DNA of 64,000 nt, taken from the NCBI RefSeq assembly GCF_013074385.2, contig NZ_JABEYA020000001.1, forward strand, positions 434,001 to 498,000, written 5' to 3'. Below the pieces are notes generated by a model that saw only the letters and a program-made list of their open reading frames with translations, was not told where the DNA came from and searched no databases. This DNA is from Vibrio ostreicida. Lineage in GTDB: Bacteria; Pseudomonadota; Gammaproteobacteria; Enterobacterales; Vibrionaceae. Position 1 is the stretch's first letter; the number at the start of each line of letters is the position of its first letter. Shown here one piece after another: positions 44,805-53,864 of the stretch. A program made the translations under genes and the position numbers.

Positions 44805-46970
44805 ATGCGTTTCACTCTAACTGCGGTGGCCGTATCGGTCGCCCTTATCGCTGGATGCAGCAATCAAGGAGTTCAAACTGTGACTCACCCCTCTCAAATA
44901 CAACTCGTGGCCCAGCAAACTCAATCGCCAGTGGCCAAAAAAGTTCCCCATGCCATGAAAACTCACGGTGATACTCGAATCGATAATTATTATTGGATGC
45001 GAGATGACGAACGTAAATCGCCGGAGATCTTGCAACATCTCGAAAAAGAAAATCAGTATGCGGAATCCGTGCTTAAACATACTGAATCTCTTCAGAGCCA
45101 ATTGTTTGCAGAAATTAAAGGGCGAGTCGCGAAGGATGATCACTCTGTCCCCGTGCGCAAAGGCAGCTACTACTATTCGAATGAAGTGACCGGTGATAAT
45201 GAGTACGAAGTGCATCTTCGTAGTAAAGATTTCGCCGGCTCGGACAAAACGGTGATTCTGGATACAAATCAACTGGCTGCGGAACATGAGTTTTTTAGTA
45301 TCGGCGGTCTGTATGTGAGCCCAGATGAAAACAAGCTGGCTTATGGTGAAGACACATTGAGCCGTCGTGTTTACACCATTAAGATTAAAGATCTGACGTC
45401 CGGTGAGTACTTCAATGATCACATAGAAGGGGCGTCGAGCGAAATTGCGTGGCAAAACGACAATCAGGCCTTCTATTACATTAAGAAAGATCCCCAAACA
45501 CTGTTGGGCTATCAAGTCTATCGACACGTGTTGGGCACGCCACAAAGCCGTGATGAGCTGATCTATGAAGAGAGTGATAGCGCTTATTATACCTCTCTAA
45601 GTAAGAGTAAAGATGGACAGCAGGTTTATATCTCTCATTCGAGTACCGAAACCAGCAGTGTTTCTGTGATTGATGCTAGTGATCCTAATGCGACAGCAAA
45701 GCCATTTTACCCACGTGAAGACGGTATTGAATACAGTATCGCTAAACTCAACGACTGGTACTTTGTGTATACGAATTATCAGGCGGTCAACTTTCGTCTA
45801 ATGAAAGTACGTAAAGATGAGGTACATGATCGTTCCAAGTGGCAAGATGTGATTGCCCCTGATGACGACAGCCAGCTTGTGGATTTCACTTTGTTTGACG
45901 ATCACCTTGTCTATGAGCAGCGGACTCATGGTCTGTCCACGCTTAAGGTTCGTCAGCTTTCTAGCGGTAAAGAGTTTCCATTGCAGTTCAATGATACGGC
46001 ATTCGCCGCTTACTTGACTGGAAATAATGAGCTGGATAACCCGAACGTGCGTTTTTACTACAGCAGCTTGACCACACCGGGGACCTATTATGATTTTGAC
46101 CTCAGTTCGGGTGAGGCGCAAATGTTGAAGCAAACCCCAGTGCTTGGTGACTTTGAGGCGGATAACTACCAGTCAGAGCGTATTATGATCACCGCGCGTG
46201 ATGGTCAGGTTGTGCCGGTATCACTGGTATACCGTAAAGATAAATTTAAGAAAGATGGCACCAATCCGATATACCAATACGGTTATGGTTCCTATGGTCA
46301 TACCATTGAGCCAACGTTCCGCTCGGCGCGTCTCAGCTTATTGGATCGCGGTTTTGTCTATGCGATTGCCCACATTCGTGGATCTGAAATGCTGGGGCGT
46401 CCTTGGTATGAAGATGGCAAGAAGCTGACCAAACAAAATACATTCAACGACTTTATTGATGTCACCAAAAGCCTTACACAGGAAGGCTACGGGGCAGAAG
46501 ACAAAGTTTTTGCGGTGGGTGGTTCGGCGGGCGGGCTGCTGATGGGGGCAGTCATCAACCAAGCACCGCAATTGTATCGGGGGATTGGGGCACACGTTCC
46601 TTTCGTTGATGTGGTGACCACGATGCTGGATGAGTCGATTCCATTGACGACGAATGAGTACGATGAATGGGGCAACCCCAATGACAAGTCGTACTATGAG
46701 TATATGCTGAGCTATTCTCCATACGATAATGTCAAAGGACAGTCTTATCCTAATATGCTGGTGACGACAGGTTTACACGACTCTCAGGTCCAGTACTTTG
46801 AACCGATGAAGTGGGTTGCCAAGCTAAGAGAAATGAAGACAGACACGAATGTTCTTGTGTTCAAAACGGATATGGAAGCTGGTCATGGCGGAGCGTCTGG
46901 TCGCTTTAAGCGTTTGAAAGAAGACGCGTTAGAGTATGCGTTTTTCCTTGACTTGCTTGAGACAAAATAG
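44805..46970 (+). CDS. S9 prolyl oligopeptidase/oligopeptidase B-like lipoprotein
   Basis: 721 residues. A lipoprotein signal (AVSVALIAGCSNQ, lipobox Cys18) places it on a membrane facing the periplasm, unusual for the mostly cytoplasmic family. The N-terminal peptidase_S9_N propeller starts at YYWMRDDERKSPEIL. The alpha/beta-hydrolase follows with nucleophile GGSAGGLLMG, then an Asp near HDSQVQYFEP and a His in AGHGGASGR. It cleaves short peptides after basic residues or proline. Followed by a bidirectional hairpin. Confidence 0.92.
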   Translation: MRFTLTAVAVSVALIAGCSNQGVQTVTHPSQIQLVAQQTQSPVAKKVPHAMKTHGDTRIDNYYWMRDDERKSPEILQHLEKENQYAESVLKHTESLQSQLFAEIKGRVAKDDHSVPVRKGSYYYSNEVTGDNEYEVHLRSKDFAGSDKTVILDTNQLAAEHEFFSIGGLYVSPDENKLAYGEDTLSRRVYTIKIKDLTSGEYFNDHIEGASSEIAWQNDNQAFYYIKKDPQTLLGYQVYRHVLGTPQSRDELIYEESDSAYYTSLSKSKDGQQVYISHSSTETSSVSVIDASDPNATAKPFYPREDGIEYSIAKLNDWYFVYTNYQAVNFRLMKVRKDEVHDRSKWQDVIAPDDDSQLVDFTLFDDHLVYEQRTHGLSTLKVRQLSSGKEFPLQFNDTAFAAYLTGNNELDNPNVRFYYSSLTTPGTYYDFDLSSGEAQMLKQTPVLGDFEADNYQSERIMITARDGQVVPVSLVYRKDKFKKDGTNPIYQYGYGSYGHTIEPTFRSARLSLLDRGFVYAIAHIRGSEMLGRPWYEDGKKLTKQNTFNDFIDVTKSLTQEGYGAEDKVFAVGGSAGGLLMGAVINQAPQLYRGIGAHVPFVDVVTTMLDESIPLTTNEYDEWGNPNDKSYYEYMLSYSPYDNVKGQSYPNMLVTTGLHDSQVQYFEPMKWVAKLREMKTDTNVLVFKTDMEAGHGGASGRFKRLKEDALEYAFFLDLLETK

Positions 46971-46977
46971 AGCGCTC

Positions 46978-47004
46978 AACCTGCCCGTGCGTGACGGGCA
47001 GGTT
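46978..47004. terminator. Bidirectional hairpin terminator
   Basis: 11-bp arms AACCTGCCCGT/ACGGGCAGGTT with a 5-nt loop sit between two convergent genes (stops at 46970 and 47010). T-runs flank both sides weakly. Confidence 0.75.
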
Positions 47005-47009
47005 TGTGC

Positions 47010-47654
47010 CTACTCTTCGTATTGTGTCACGATACACGCTTGAGCCAGTTGTTGATAACTGGCCCGCATCGTATTTAGAAAATCATCCGCATCGTCAAAC
47101 TCAGCAATGGGTTCACCCAAGACCACATCACAGTTAAACGGCACAAACATGGCGGTTCCTTTGGGTAGAGCACGGCCTAAACCGCGCATGACCACTGGGA
47201 TCACTGGGCAGTGATTATGTTCGTTGGTGAGATGATAGATGCCTTTTTTTAAGCCGCTCATTGCTTCCGGTTTACCTCGGCTGCCTTCAGGGAAGATAAT
47301 AAGAATATCTCCCTTATTCAGTGCTTTATGACATTCTTCAAACACCGTGTTGCGGTTGCTTTTGGTCGGCTTACGGTGAATCGGAATGATCCCCAAGATA
47401 GTCAGTGACAGCCATGCTGAGAGCTTATTTTTGAAAAAATAATCGGCCGCGGCGACTGGGCGTACTTTGTGAACCATGCTCATTGGGAATAATGCCAGCA
47501 GCACCAGAGTATCGAGGTGGCTATTGTGGTTAGCCGCCACCACCATGGGGCCTTTGAGTGGCAGGTTTTGCCGGTTAATGATATTTAGGCCCAGACCAAT
47601 AAATACTAGGGGTTTGACTAACAACACAACGAAGAGCACTTTCAATATTCTCAT
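47010..47654 (-). CDS. 1-acyl-glycerol-3-phosphate acyltransferase family (PlsC-like)
   Basis: 214 residues with an N-terminal membrane helix. Acyltransferase motifs NHNSHLDTL (HxxxxD) and FPEGSRGKPEA are intact. It acylates lysophospholipid precursors at the inner membrane. It is the last of three lipid genes, ten bases after the CdsA-like gene. Confidence 0.9.
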   Translation of the reverse strand: MRILKVLFVVLLVKPLVFIGLGLNIINRQNLPLKGPMVVAANHNSHLDTLVLLALFPMSMVHKVRPVAAADYFFKNKLSAWLSLTILGIIPIHRKPTKSNRNTVFEECHKALNKGDILIIFPEGSRGKPEAMSGLKKGIYHLTNEHNHCPVIPVVMRGLGRALPKGTAMFVPFNCDVVLGEPIAEFDDADDFLNTMRASYQQLAQACIVTQYEE

Positions 47655-47663
47655 CTCGTCCTC

Positions 47664-48596
47664 TTAGTAATATAGGTAGTAGATGTAGTGAAAAAATAGC
47701 GGCGCAGTGAACATCAGGCTGTCGATTCGATCAAGAATACCACCATGGCCGGGAATAAACTGACTGGTGTCTTTGATTTGTAAATCACGTTTGACAGAGG
47801 AAATCACTAAGTCGCCGATAAAACCACTGCACGCAATGATCAACCCTGCGACTAGCCCCTCTTCAGAGGAGAGCGGAGTCAGATAGGGGGCAACAAAATA
47901 ACTGGCGATGGTGATGGTGGTGGCGCCACCAATAAAGCCTTGCCATGTTTTATTTGGGCTCACCTTGGGCACTATTTTGTGTTTGCCAAAGCTCTTGCCC
48001 CACACGTACTGACAGACATCGTTAAACTGCGTGAAAACCAATAAGAACAGCAGCATACCCATTGAGCCAGCTTCTGGGTTTTGGCTTGGTAACACCAGGA
48101 GATAGGCCATATGACTGACGCAAAATACCGTGAGCATCAATGCCCAATGAATGATCCCTGCAGAGCGAATAAATCCTTTGGTCTCACCGATCAGTACCGC
48201 CACCATGGGCAGATAGAGGAACATGTAAACCGGAATAAAGATGATGTACATGCCATACCAGCCTAGCGATAGCCAATAGTACTGGAAAGGAATAGAGAGA
48301 TATGCCCAGAAGATCACTCGGCGGTCAGCCATGCGAGTGGGAACAATGGAGAGAAACTCTTTGAGGGCCATAAAGCTCAGGAAGGCAACAAAAATGAGCG
48401 TGTAGTGAGTGGGTAAATATAGCACGACAAAAATGATACCAATCATCCACCACCAAGAACGAATGCGCAGTTTTAATTCTAGGTAGTCTTTGTCAGAGTG
48501 GCGGCGTGACAAATAGAGATAAATCACAGTGCTCATCACAAGCAATAGGATGATCGCAGCCATTAAAATCAGGGAATGAATGGGAATACTATTCAT
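47664..48596 (-). CDS. Phosphatidate cytidylyltransferase-like (CdsA family)
   Basis: 310 residues from the ATG at 48596 (MNSIPIHSLILMAAI), which overlaps the CDP-alcohol transferase stop by eight bases; a longer frame to 48683 lies inside that gene. About eight transmembrane helices are followed by the CDS signature SSVKRDLQIKDTSQF then PGHGGILDRIDS. It makes CDP-diacylglycerol. The trio resembles enterobacterial ynbAB-type accessory lipid genes rather than the essential cdsA. Confidence 0.9.
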   Translation of the reverse strand: MNSIPIHSLILMAAIILLLVMSTVIYLYLSRRHSDKDYLELKLRIRSWWWMIGIIFVVLYLPTHYTLIFVAFLSFMALKEFLSIVPTRMADRRVIFWAYLSIPFQYYWLSLGWYGMYIIFIPVYMFLYLPMVAVLIGETKGFIRSAGIIHWALMLTVFCVSHMAYLLVLPSQNPEAGSMGMLLFLLVFTQFNDVCQYVWGKSFGKHKIVPKVSPNKTWQGFIGGATTITIASYFVAPYLTPLSSEEGLVAGLIIACSGFIGDLVISSVKRDLQIKDTSQFIPGHGGILDRIDSLMFTAPLFFHYIYYLYY

Positions 48597-49275
48597 CAGA
48601 TGTCTCACTTGCGCTGGCTTGCTTCTCGCAACTTGTAGAGATAAAGGTGAGTCGACGCCAGCTGGTGAGTGCGCAGCCCACAATCATGATGACGAGGGCG
48701 ATATCCATTAAATAGAGGCTCATGTTAGGCAGCAGTGTAAACCATTGGTTGAATGCCATGAGTAATAAAGTGAGGGTCAACAGGGCCATACGATGTTGTT
48801 TTGCCATCGGACCACGAAAATCAGCCTGACACCGCATGCTGACACCCAATACCCGAATATATGCGGTGAATACAGACAGTAGGGCTGCTATCCAAGCGAG
48901 TGACAGACCAAAGTCTGAGCCAGTCACCAGACCGCCAGCCATGATCAGCAATGGGTCGGCAATCCTATCAGGTACATCATTGAACAGTTCGCCAGCTGGG
49001 GTTTTCTTGCCACCTTCTACCGCAACCATACCATCAAAAAGATTGCACAATAAACGCAGTTGAATGGTTGCAGCGAAAAAGAGTAACCAAATGGGAGCCG
49101 GCCACAAGTGATACACCACCGCAAAGGCCAACCCCAGAGCGGCGAAAGCGATACTCATTATAGAAATGTGATTGGGCGCAAGATTTTTTTGGCTCAGCCA
49201 GCGGGCAATATGTTTGGTGATGGCACTATTACGTACCGCAAGTGGACGGCGGTTTGACTTGTGTTGGTCGACCAT
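48589..49275 (-). CDS. CDP-alcohol phosphatidyltransferase
   Basis: 228 residues and about six transmembrane helices. The CDP-alcohol motif is FDGMVAVEGGKKTPAGELFN then DVPDRIAD, a variant of DGxxAR...G...D...D with Val in place of the usual Arg. It transfers a phosphatidyl group from CDP-DAG to an alcohol; the alcohol is unknown. First gene of the lipid trio. Confidence 0.9.
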   Translation of the reverse strand: MVDQHKSNRRPLAVRNSAITKHIARWLSQKNLAPNHISIMSIAFAALGLAFAVVYHLWPAPIWLLFFAATIQLRLLCNLFDGMVAVEGGKKTPAGELFNDVPDRIADPLLIMAGGLVTGSDFGLSLAWIAALLSVFTAYIRVLGVSMRCQADFRGPMAKQHRMALLTLTLLLMAFNQWFTLLPNMSLYLMDIALVIMIVGCALTSWRRLTFISTSCEKQASASETSDE

Positions 49276-49522
49276 ATTTACCGAGTTCCTAATGTTAATT
49301 TGACTGCATTATAAGCGGTTTGGAAACCAATGAAACCACAATATTACTCGGAGCGATACTGCGATTAGGTGATATGTGAGTCAAAATAGAGAGGGGTTGA
49401 GTGATCCTAGATTGTGGTTTGTAAAACCAAAGCGGATACGATATAACTATATGTTTTTCATTAAGTTAAATGCTGCAATGTGTTTGGGCATTAGCTTGGC
49501 CCACGAGGTTTAAAGGCATCCG

Positions 49523-50548
49523 ATGAAGTATCCTCTTCCATTAATGACAGGCAGCAAAATTGCGATTACCGCATTTTCTGCGGGTGTTCCAGATAAGTGG
49601 CATAAGCGTTTAGACATCGTCATAGCCAATTTAAAAAGTCAGGGTTTTCGAGTGATAGAAGGCCAGTGCTTACGTCGTAATAAACACCATGTGAGCGCAA
49701 GTGCTTCACAACGAGCCGCCGAGTTAATGCACTTCTTATGTGATGATTCGATCGCTGCGGTTGTCCCTCCTTGGGGAGGGGAATTTGCAATGGATATTTT
49801 GCCATTGCTCGACTATCAGGTGTTGCAGGCCGTTCAGCCGAAGTGGGTGATGGGCTATTCTGATGTCAGTACCCTGTCTACGGCGTTGCTGTCCAAACTC
49901 GATTGGGCTTCGTGCCATGGCCCTAATTTAATGGAGCTTCATCCAAATCAGGCAGATACGCTGACCAAGCACACGTTAAACTGGTTGAGACAGGGGGTTG
50001 GCAGTGAGTTTGAACAAACGTCGTCCCGTCATTACCAAATTGAGGGTGACGCGATGGCTGAGGACTCTAACTTTACCTTTAATTTGACCGAGCCGACAGC
50101 TTGGAAGCTGTCTGGAAATATGGCAACTCAGTGTCGTGGGCGCTTGGTTGGGGGATGCTTTGATACCATGATGCACCTGATTGGAACCGAGTATTTTGAT
50201 CTCCACCGTTTGTCTGAAATGTTCAAAAAGGATGGGCTGATTATATACTTGGAAAATGTTGAAATGTCCCCAACCAGCTATAAGCGAGCATTACAAAGTT
50301 TGAAGTACAAAGGGGTGTTTGAACGTTGCAATGGTGTGCTGATAGGCCGAAGTGCGGCGCGAAACTTGTCGGATCATGGGCTCTCCACTAATGATGTGTT
50401 GACGGAGGTGACTCAGGACCTAGCGATACCTGTTATTTATGATATGGATATTGGACATCTGCCTCCTAACTTGACACTGATTAACGGTGCTTTGGCGCAA
50501 GTGAATGTGATGGGCCATTCCGGGCGCATCCATCAGCGGTTATGCTAG
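49523..50548 (+). CDS. S66 peptidase (LD-carboxypeptidase/MccF-like), first copy
   Basis: 341 residues. The Ser-Glu-His triad is visible: nucleophile elbow GYSDVSTL (Ser113), LENVE (Glu) and DIGHLPPNLTL (His). S66 enzymes either trim murein tetrapeptides or, like MccF, cleave an amide in microcin C-type aminoacyl nucleotides for self-immunity. It precedes RiPP cluster 2 by 851 bases, and a second S66 gene is inside the cluster, so a resistance role is plausible but a cell-wall role is equally possible for this copy. Confidence 0.85.
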   Translation: MKYPLPLMTGSKIAITAFSAGVPDKWHKRLDIVIANLKSQGFRVIEGQCLRRNKHHVSASASQRAAELMHFLCDDSIAAVVPPWGGEFAMDILPLLDYQVLQAVQPKWVMGYSDVSTLSTALLSKLDWASCHGPNLMELHPNQADTLTKHTLNWLRQGVGSEFEQTSSRHYQIEGDAMAEDSNFTFNLTEPTAWKLSGNMATQCRGRLVGGCFDTMMHLIGTEYFDLHRLSEMFKKDGLIIYLENVEMSPTSYKRALQSLKYKGVFERCNGVLIGRSAARNLSDHGLSTNDVLTEVTQDLAIPVIYDMDIGHLPPNLTLINGALAQVNVMGHSGRIHQRLC

Positions 50549-51399
50549 GTTTTCAGTTGGCTTTTTATGCTAGCGGTGTCTATTGTTATTTTTAACAAAA
50601 ATAAACCTGAGTTCACGTTATGGCTGTATGCCACTTTTCTGATGGTTGAGTATTGCCAATTCATCAATGGCTTTCTGTTGAGATCAAAACACGTCTTCCA
50701 ATAGGCAGTGAAATAAATCTATTTTTCTTTGTGTAAGGCGTGAGTTTTTGATCCAGCGCAATAAAGGACGCATTGACGAAAAAGTATTATCCTGACCCGC
50801 TCAGTTTGAATAATGATAAACAATCAATGCAGCAACGGTTAACTGTGAAGTAACGAATCTATCGCATGCCAGCACCCATCTTATTTTGTGATCGTATCAT
50901 CAAAAAAGAGACAGAGGTCTATACTAGGCACAGAATAAAGAATACGTTACTCATATGAACCAAGTTTAGTAAATTGATTTCTCGAAGTTTTTATTTTTAA
51001 GAAATGGGGTATTTCATATCATCTTCACCCCATTCCTCATTAAAAAACATAATGAGAAAAGCATGGTTGTCTTTTGTTTTTATATGTTGATAACAAGTTT
51101 ATCATTATTATGAATTCTAATAAGATGGGCTTAACGTGACTCACGTGCAATTTTTAACACTTTGTGAGTTCTATTTTGTTAATAAAATGAGTTTGTAAAA
51201 TTAACTCACTTCCATCTTTATTATTTATAAAATTAACAGTTTTGTAAAAATCCATGTTTCCTTCCGTTGTTTTAATGTGCGGAAAATAAAACCATGTAAA
51301 TCAATTCGGTTTATTAAACTTTCAGTCGTGAAATCCTTGTTAGAAGCAGAATGCTGGTACGCTATTTTTCGTATCGCAATTACTGGGAAATTTACTCGC
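50549..51399. promoter_or_regulatory. Long AT-rich leader upstream of cluster 2 operon
   Basis: 851 bases without a supportable gene, very AT-rich from 50940 to 51260. It should contain the promoter of the cluster 2 operon. An in-frame extension of the next gene to 51277 has no similarity to the family. I could not assign a specific site. Confidence 0.45.
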
Positions 51400-52893
51400 A
51401 TGAATAAAAAAACCGTTGTTACCGCTGCCTTCCCTTTCATTCCTGCTGAGTTGTGCATTGCTCATTTTGCGAGTACTTACTTACCCGCGGATATTATCCA
51501 TCGTTTTGAATGTCTGAAAGGCGGTAATAGTATTTTTGTTTCTGCAACAGATGTTCATGGCCTTTGGGCTCAAAAGGAACTTTCTCAAGGTCAAACAACC
51601 CGTGATGAGTCAATGCAAAGCTGGCATCATCGTTATTTGAACGAGTTTCGAATGCTGGGGATAGAGTTCACCCACTATGGCCGAACAGATGCCAAAGCCT
51701 TGCAAAAACTGGTGTATCAATCGCTCAACAAGCTGAAAGCGGATGGAGCAATAACGCAGCGTGAAGCCGACGATTATATGTGTGGCGACTGCGGTGAGGT
51801 TCTGCCGAGGCGCTATCGTTTAGCGGTTAAAGAAACGTCCGCAACCGGAAAAGAAAAGATCGCGTACGATGAGTTGAGTGATGGAAACCTGCAGTGTCGT
51901 TTTTGTGAAAGTGAAAACGTTATCAAAGACAGTAAGCTGCATTGGTTTCTTGATTTACAGCAAGGTCTTGCGACTATTTTGGACAGTATTGAACAGCAGA
52001 AAAATCTGCAAGTCAGCACGCAATTAAAATCCGTTGTCGCTGAGGGATTGGCGGACTGGAATATTAGTCGTGATAACTACATGGGCACCAAGTTACCTTT
52101 TTCTGACGAGCAAAGTTTATATCTATGGTATGAGTCACTCATTGGTTACTTATATCTTGCTGAATGTGAAGGCAGCAATAAGTCGTTTACATTTAAACAC
52201 TTTATTGGAAAAAATATTATTTACTATCATGGTGTAGTTTGGCCTTATTTATTGCACCACGGCAGTGATCGAAAAGATTGTGAATTGCAAATATCGGCTC
52301 GTGGTTTTTTGGATATGGAAAAAACAGATGATGCATTAGTCAATATTGAAACCTTGACATCACAATATGATAAAGACTATCTGCGCTTTTATCTGGCCTA
52401 CCGGACGCCGGATTCATTATCTGACTATTATTTTACGAAACAAGATTTCACTAATACGATCAACCAAATATTTTGTAATCAATTTGGGTCTTTCTTTCGG
52501 CGTTGTATTTCTATTTTTCAGAAAAACCACCTAGAGCGAGTGTTACCCAACGAACTGGCTAACACGCCATGGGACAATCATTGGCCACAGATCGAAATAG
52601 CGCTGTCGCAAATGCAGGTACGTTCAGTACTCTTACATATTCAGTCTTATATTAAGGCTTGTGGGTCAGTGATCGAAGACTTGGCTATTTACCGAACGCC
52701 AACAATGGAGTCTTTAGGTTTACTCGGTGAACTCTTTATTAAGGCGCTATTTTTACTGGCACCAATATGCCCAACGCGTGTACAGGATTTTAATATTATT
52801 GCTGAGCTCGATTTATCGCGATTGCGTCCACATGATGATTGTGTCGGCTTATTGCTGAACAAGACAACGGCGAGGTGGGAAAAAATTGACTAA
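51400..52893 (+). CDS. Methionyl-tRNA synthetase paralogue with degraded signature motifs
   Basis: 497 residues from ATG 51400. The class I MetRS fold is clear (YLPADIIHRFECLKG, WNISRDNYMGTKLP, HFIGKNIIYYHGVVWP). A zinc knuckle remains (CGDC at 128, CRFC at 166). The HIGH motif reads CIAH (residues 19-22) and KMSKS reads DMEKT (305-309), so both ATP-handling motifs are altered. The C-terminal helix bundle lacks the usual anticodon Trp context. It therefore probably does not charge tRNA normally; it may activate an amino acid for the RiPP, bind tRNA, or act as a decoy for self-resistance. It opens the cluster 2 operon and overlaps the next gene by eight bases. Confidence 0.85.
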   Translation: MNKKTVVTAAFPFIPAELCIAHFASTYLPADIIHRFECLKGGNSIFVSATDVHGLWAQKELSQGQTTRDESMQSWHHRYLNEFRMLGIEFTHYGRTDAKALQKLVYQSLNKLKADGAITQREADDYMCGDCGEVLPRRYRLAVKETSATGKEKIAYDELSDGNLQCRFCESENVIKDSKLHWFLDLQQGLATILDSIEQQKNLQVSTQLKSVVAEGLADWNISRDNYMGTKLPFSDEQSLYLWYESLIGYLYLAECEGSNKSFTFKHFIGKNIIYYHGVVWPYLLHHGSDRKDCELQISARGFLDMEKTDDALVNIETLTSQYDKDYLRFYLAYRTPDSLSDYYFTKQDFTNTINQIFCNQFGSFFRRCISIFQKNHLERVLPNELANTPWDNHWPQIEIALSQMQVRSVLLHIQSYIKACGSVIEDLAIYRTPTMESLGLLGELFIKALFLLAPICPTRVQDFNIIAELDLSRLRPHDDCVGLLLNKTTARWEKID

Positions 52894-53854
52894 TACTATT
52901 CACATCATTGCACCTGCCAACCCGATGCATGAACTTCCCAAAAGTATGCTTGAGATCGGTGAACAGAAACTCAAGGCTTTAGGTTTTGAGGTGCAATACG
53001 CGGTAAACGCTTTCGAACATAGTGGCCATACCGCAGGCAGCATCGAGCAGCGGGTGGAAGATATTCATCAAGGGTTACGCGACCCGAAAGTGATAGCGCT
53101 GATGGCCATTTTTGGTGGGTATAATTCGAATCAATTATTGCCGTATCTGGACTATGAATTAATACGTTCGGCAAATAAACCGATTATCGGTTTTAGCGAT
53201 ATCACCTCTTTAATGGTTGGGGTTTACAGTCAAACAGGGGTGGCATCTATTCACGGGCCGGGCTTGTCTAGTTTTTGTGATCCGAATATTTTCCCTGAGG
53301 TCATGGAGAGTTTTACTCAACTTTTGTCAAGTGCAGGGCGGATTAAACTCCGTCAGCCAAGGCTTGCTGCTGCTGATTTATGGTATCTCAAATCAGGGTT
53401 TGGGCCTCGTGACACTTATCCTCACCCTGATTGGGAAGTGGTCAGATCGGGCAGTGCGTCGGGCATATTGATGGGCGGCAATCTTGAGACCCTTTTAAGC
53501 TTAGTTGGGACCTCGTATTTTCCAGACATGAAAGGCAAGCTCTTGCTGATAGAGTCGTGTGCAGATGAGAAAGTAGGCAAATTCGAACGTGAGTTAACTC
53601 AGTTACAACAGATGGGCGTGTTATCTGTGATCAAAGGTATGCTGATTGGGCAATCTAACCAAGGTGCTCCGTTGGCTTCACCTCAGAAAGTGACCGAGAT
53701 AATTGAACGGGTGATGCCCGATGACATGATTCCAGTATGGATGAATGTGAGTGCTTCTCATGTCGACCCTATTTTGTCTTTGCCTATTGGGCGAGAGGTC
53801 TCGATGTCAGTGGAAGATTTCGCTTGTACGCTCCAATTTTCACCGTTGATATGA
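52886..53854 (+). CDS. S66 peptidase, MccF-like, second copy
   Basis: 322 residues, TTG start at 52886 with GAGGTGG upstream, overlapping the MetRS-like gene. The triad is nucleophile GFSDITSL (Ser104), LLIESCADEK (Glu) and SASHVDPILSLPIG (His), whose HVDPxLxLPIG form is MccF-like. MccF hydrolyses the peptide-nucleotide link of microcin C. Being inside the operon, it is the best candidate for product self-immunity, or for maturation by trimming. Confidence 0.88.
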   Translation: MTNTIHIIAPANPMHELPKSMLEIGEQKLKALGFEVQYAVNAFEHSGHTAGSIEQRVEDIHQGLRDPKVIALMAIFGGYNSNQLLPYLDYELIRSANKPIIGFSDITSLMVGVYSQTGVASIHGPGLSSFCDPNIFPEVMESFTQLLSSAGRIKLRQPRLAAADLWYLKSGFGPRDTYPHPDWEVVRSGSASGILMGGNLETLLSLVGTSYFPDMKGKLLLIESCADEKVGKFERELTQLQQMGVLSVIKGMLIGQSNQGAPLASPQKVTEIIERVMPDDMIPVWMNVSASHVDPILSLPIGREVSMSVEDFACTLQFSPLI

Positions 53855-53864
53855 GGTTAACACC

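Noticed and set aside
51277..51399. N-terminal extension of the MetRS-like protein
   Set aside because: The 41 extra residues show no similarity to MetRS, and MNKKTVVTAAFPF at 51400 matches the family start.
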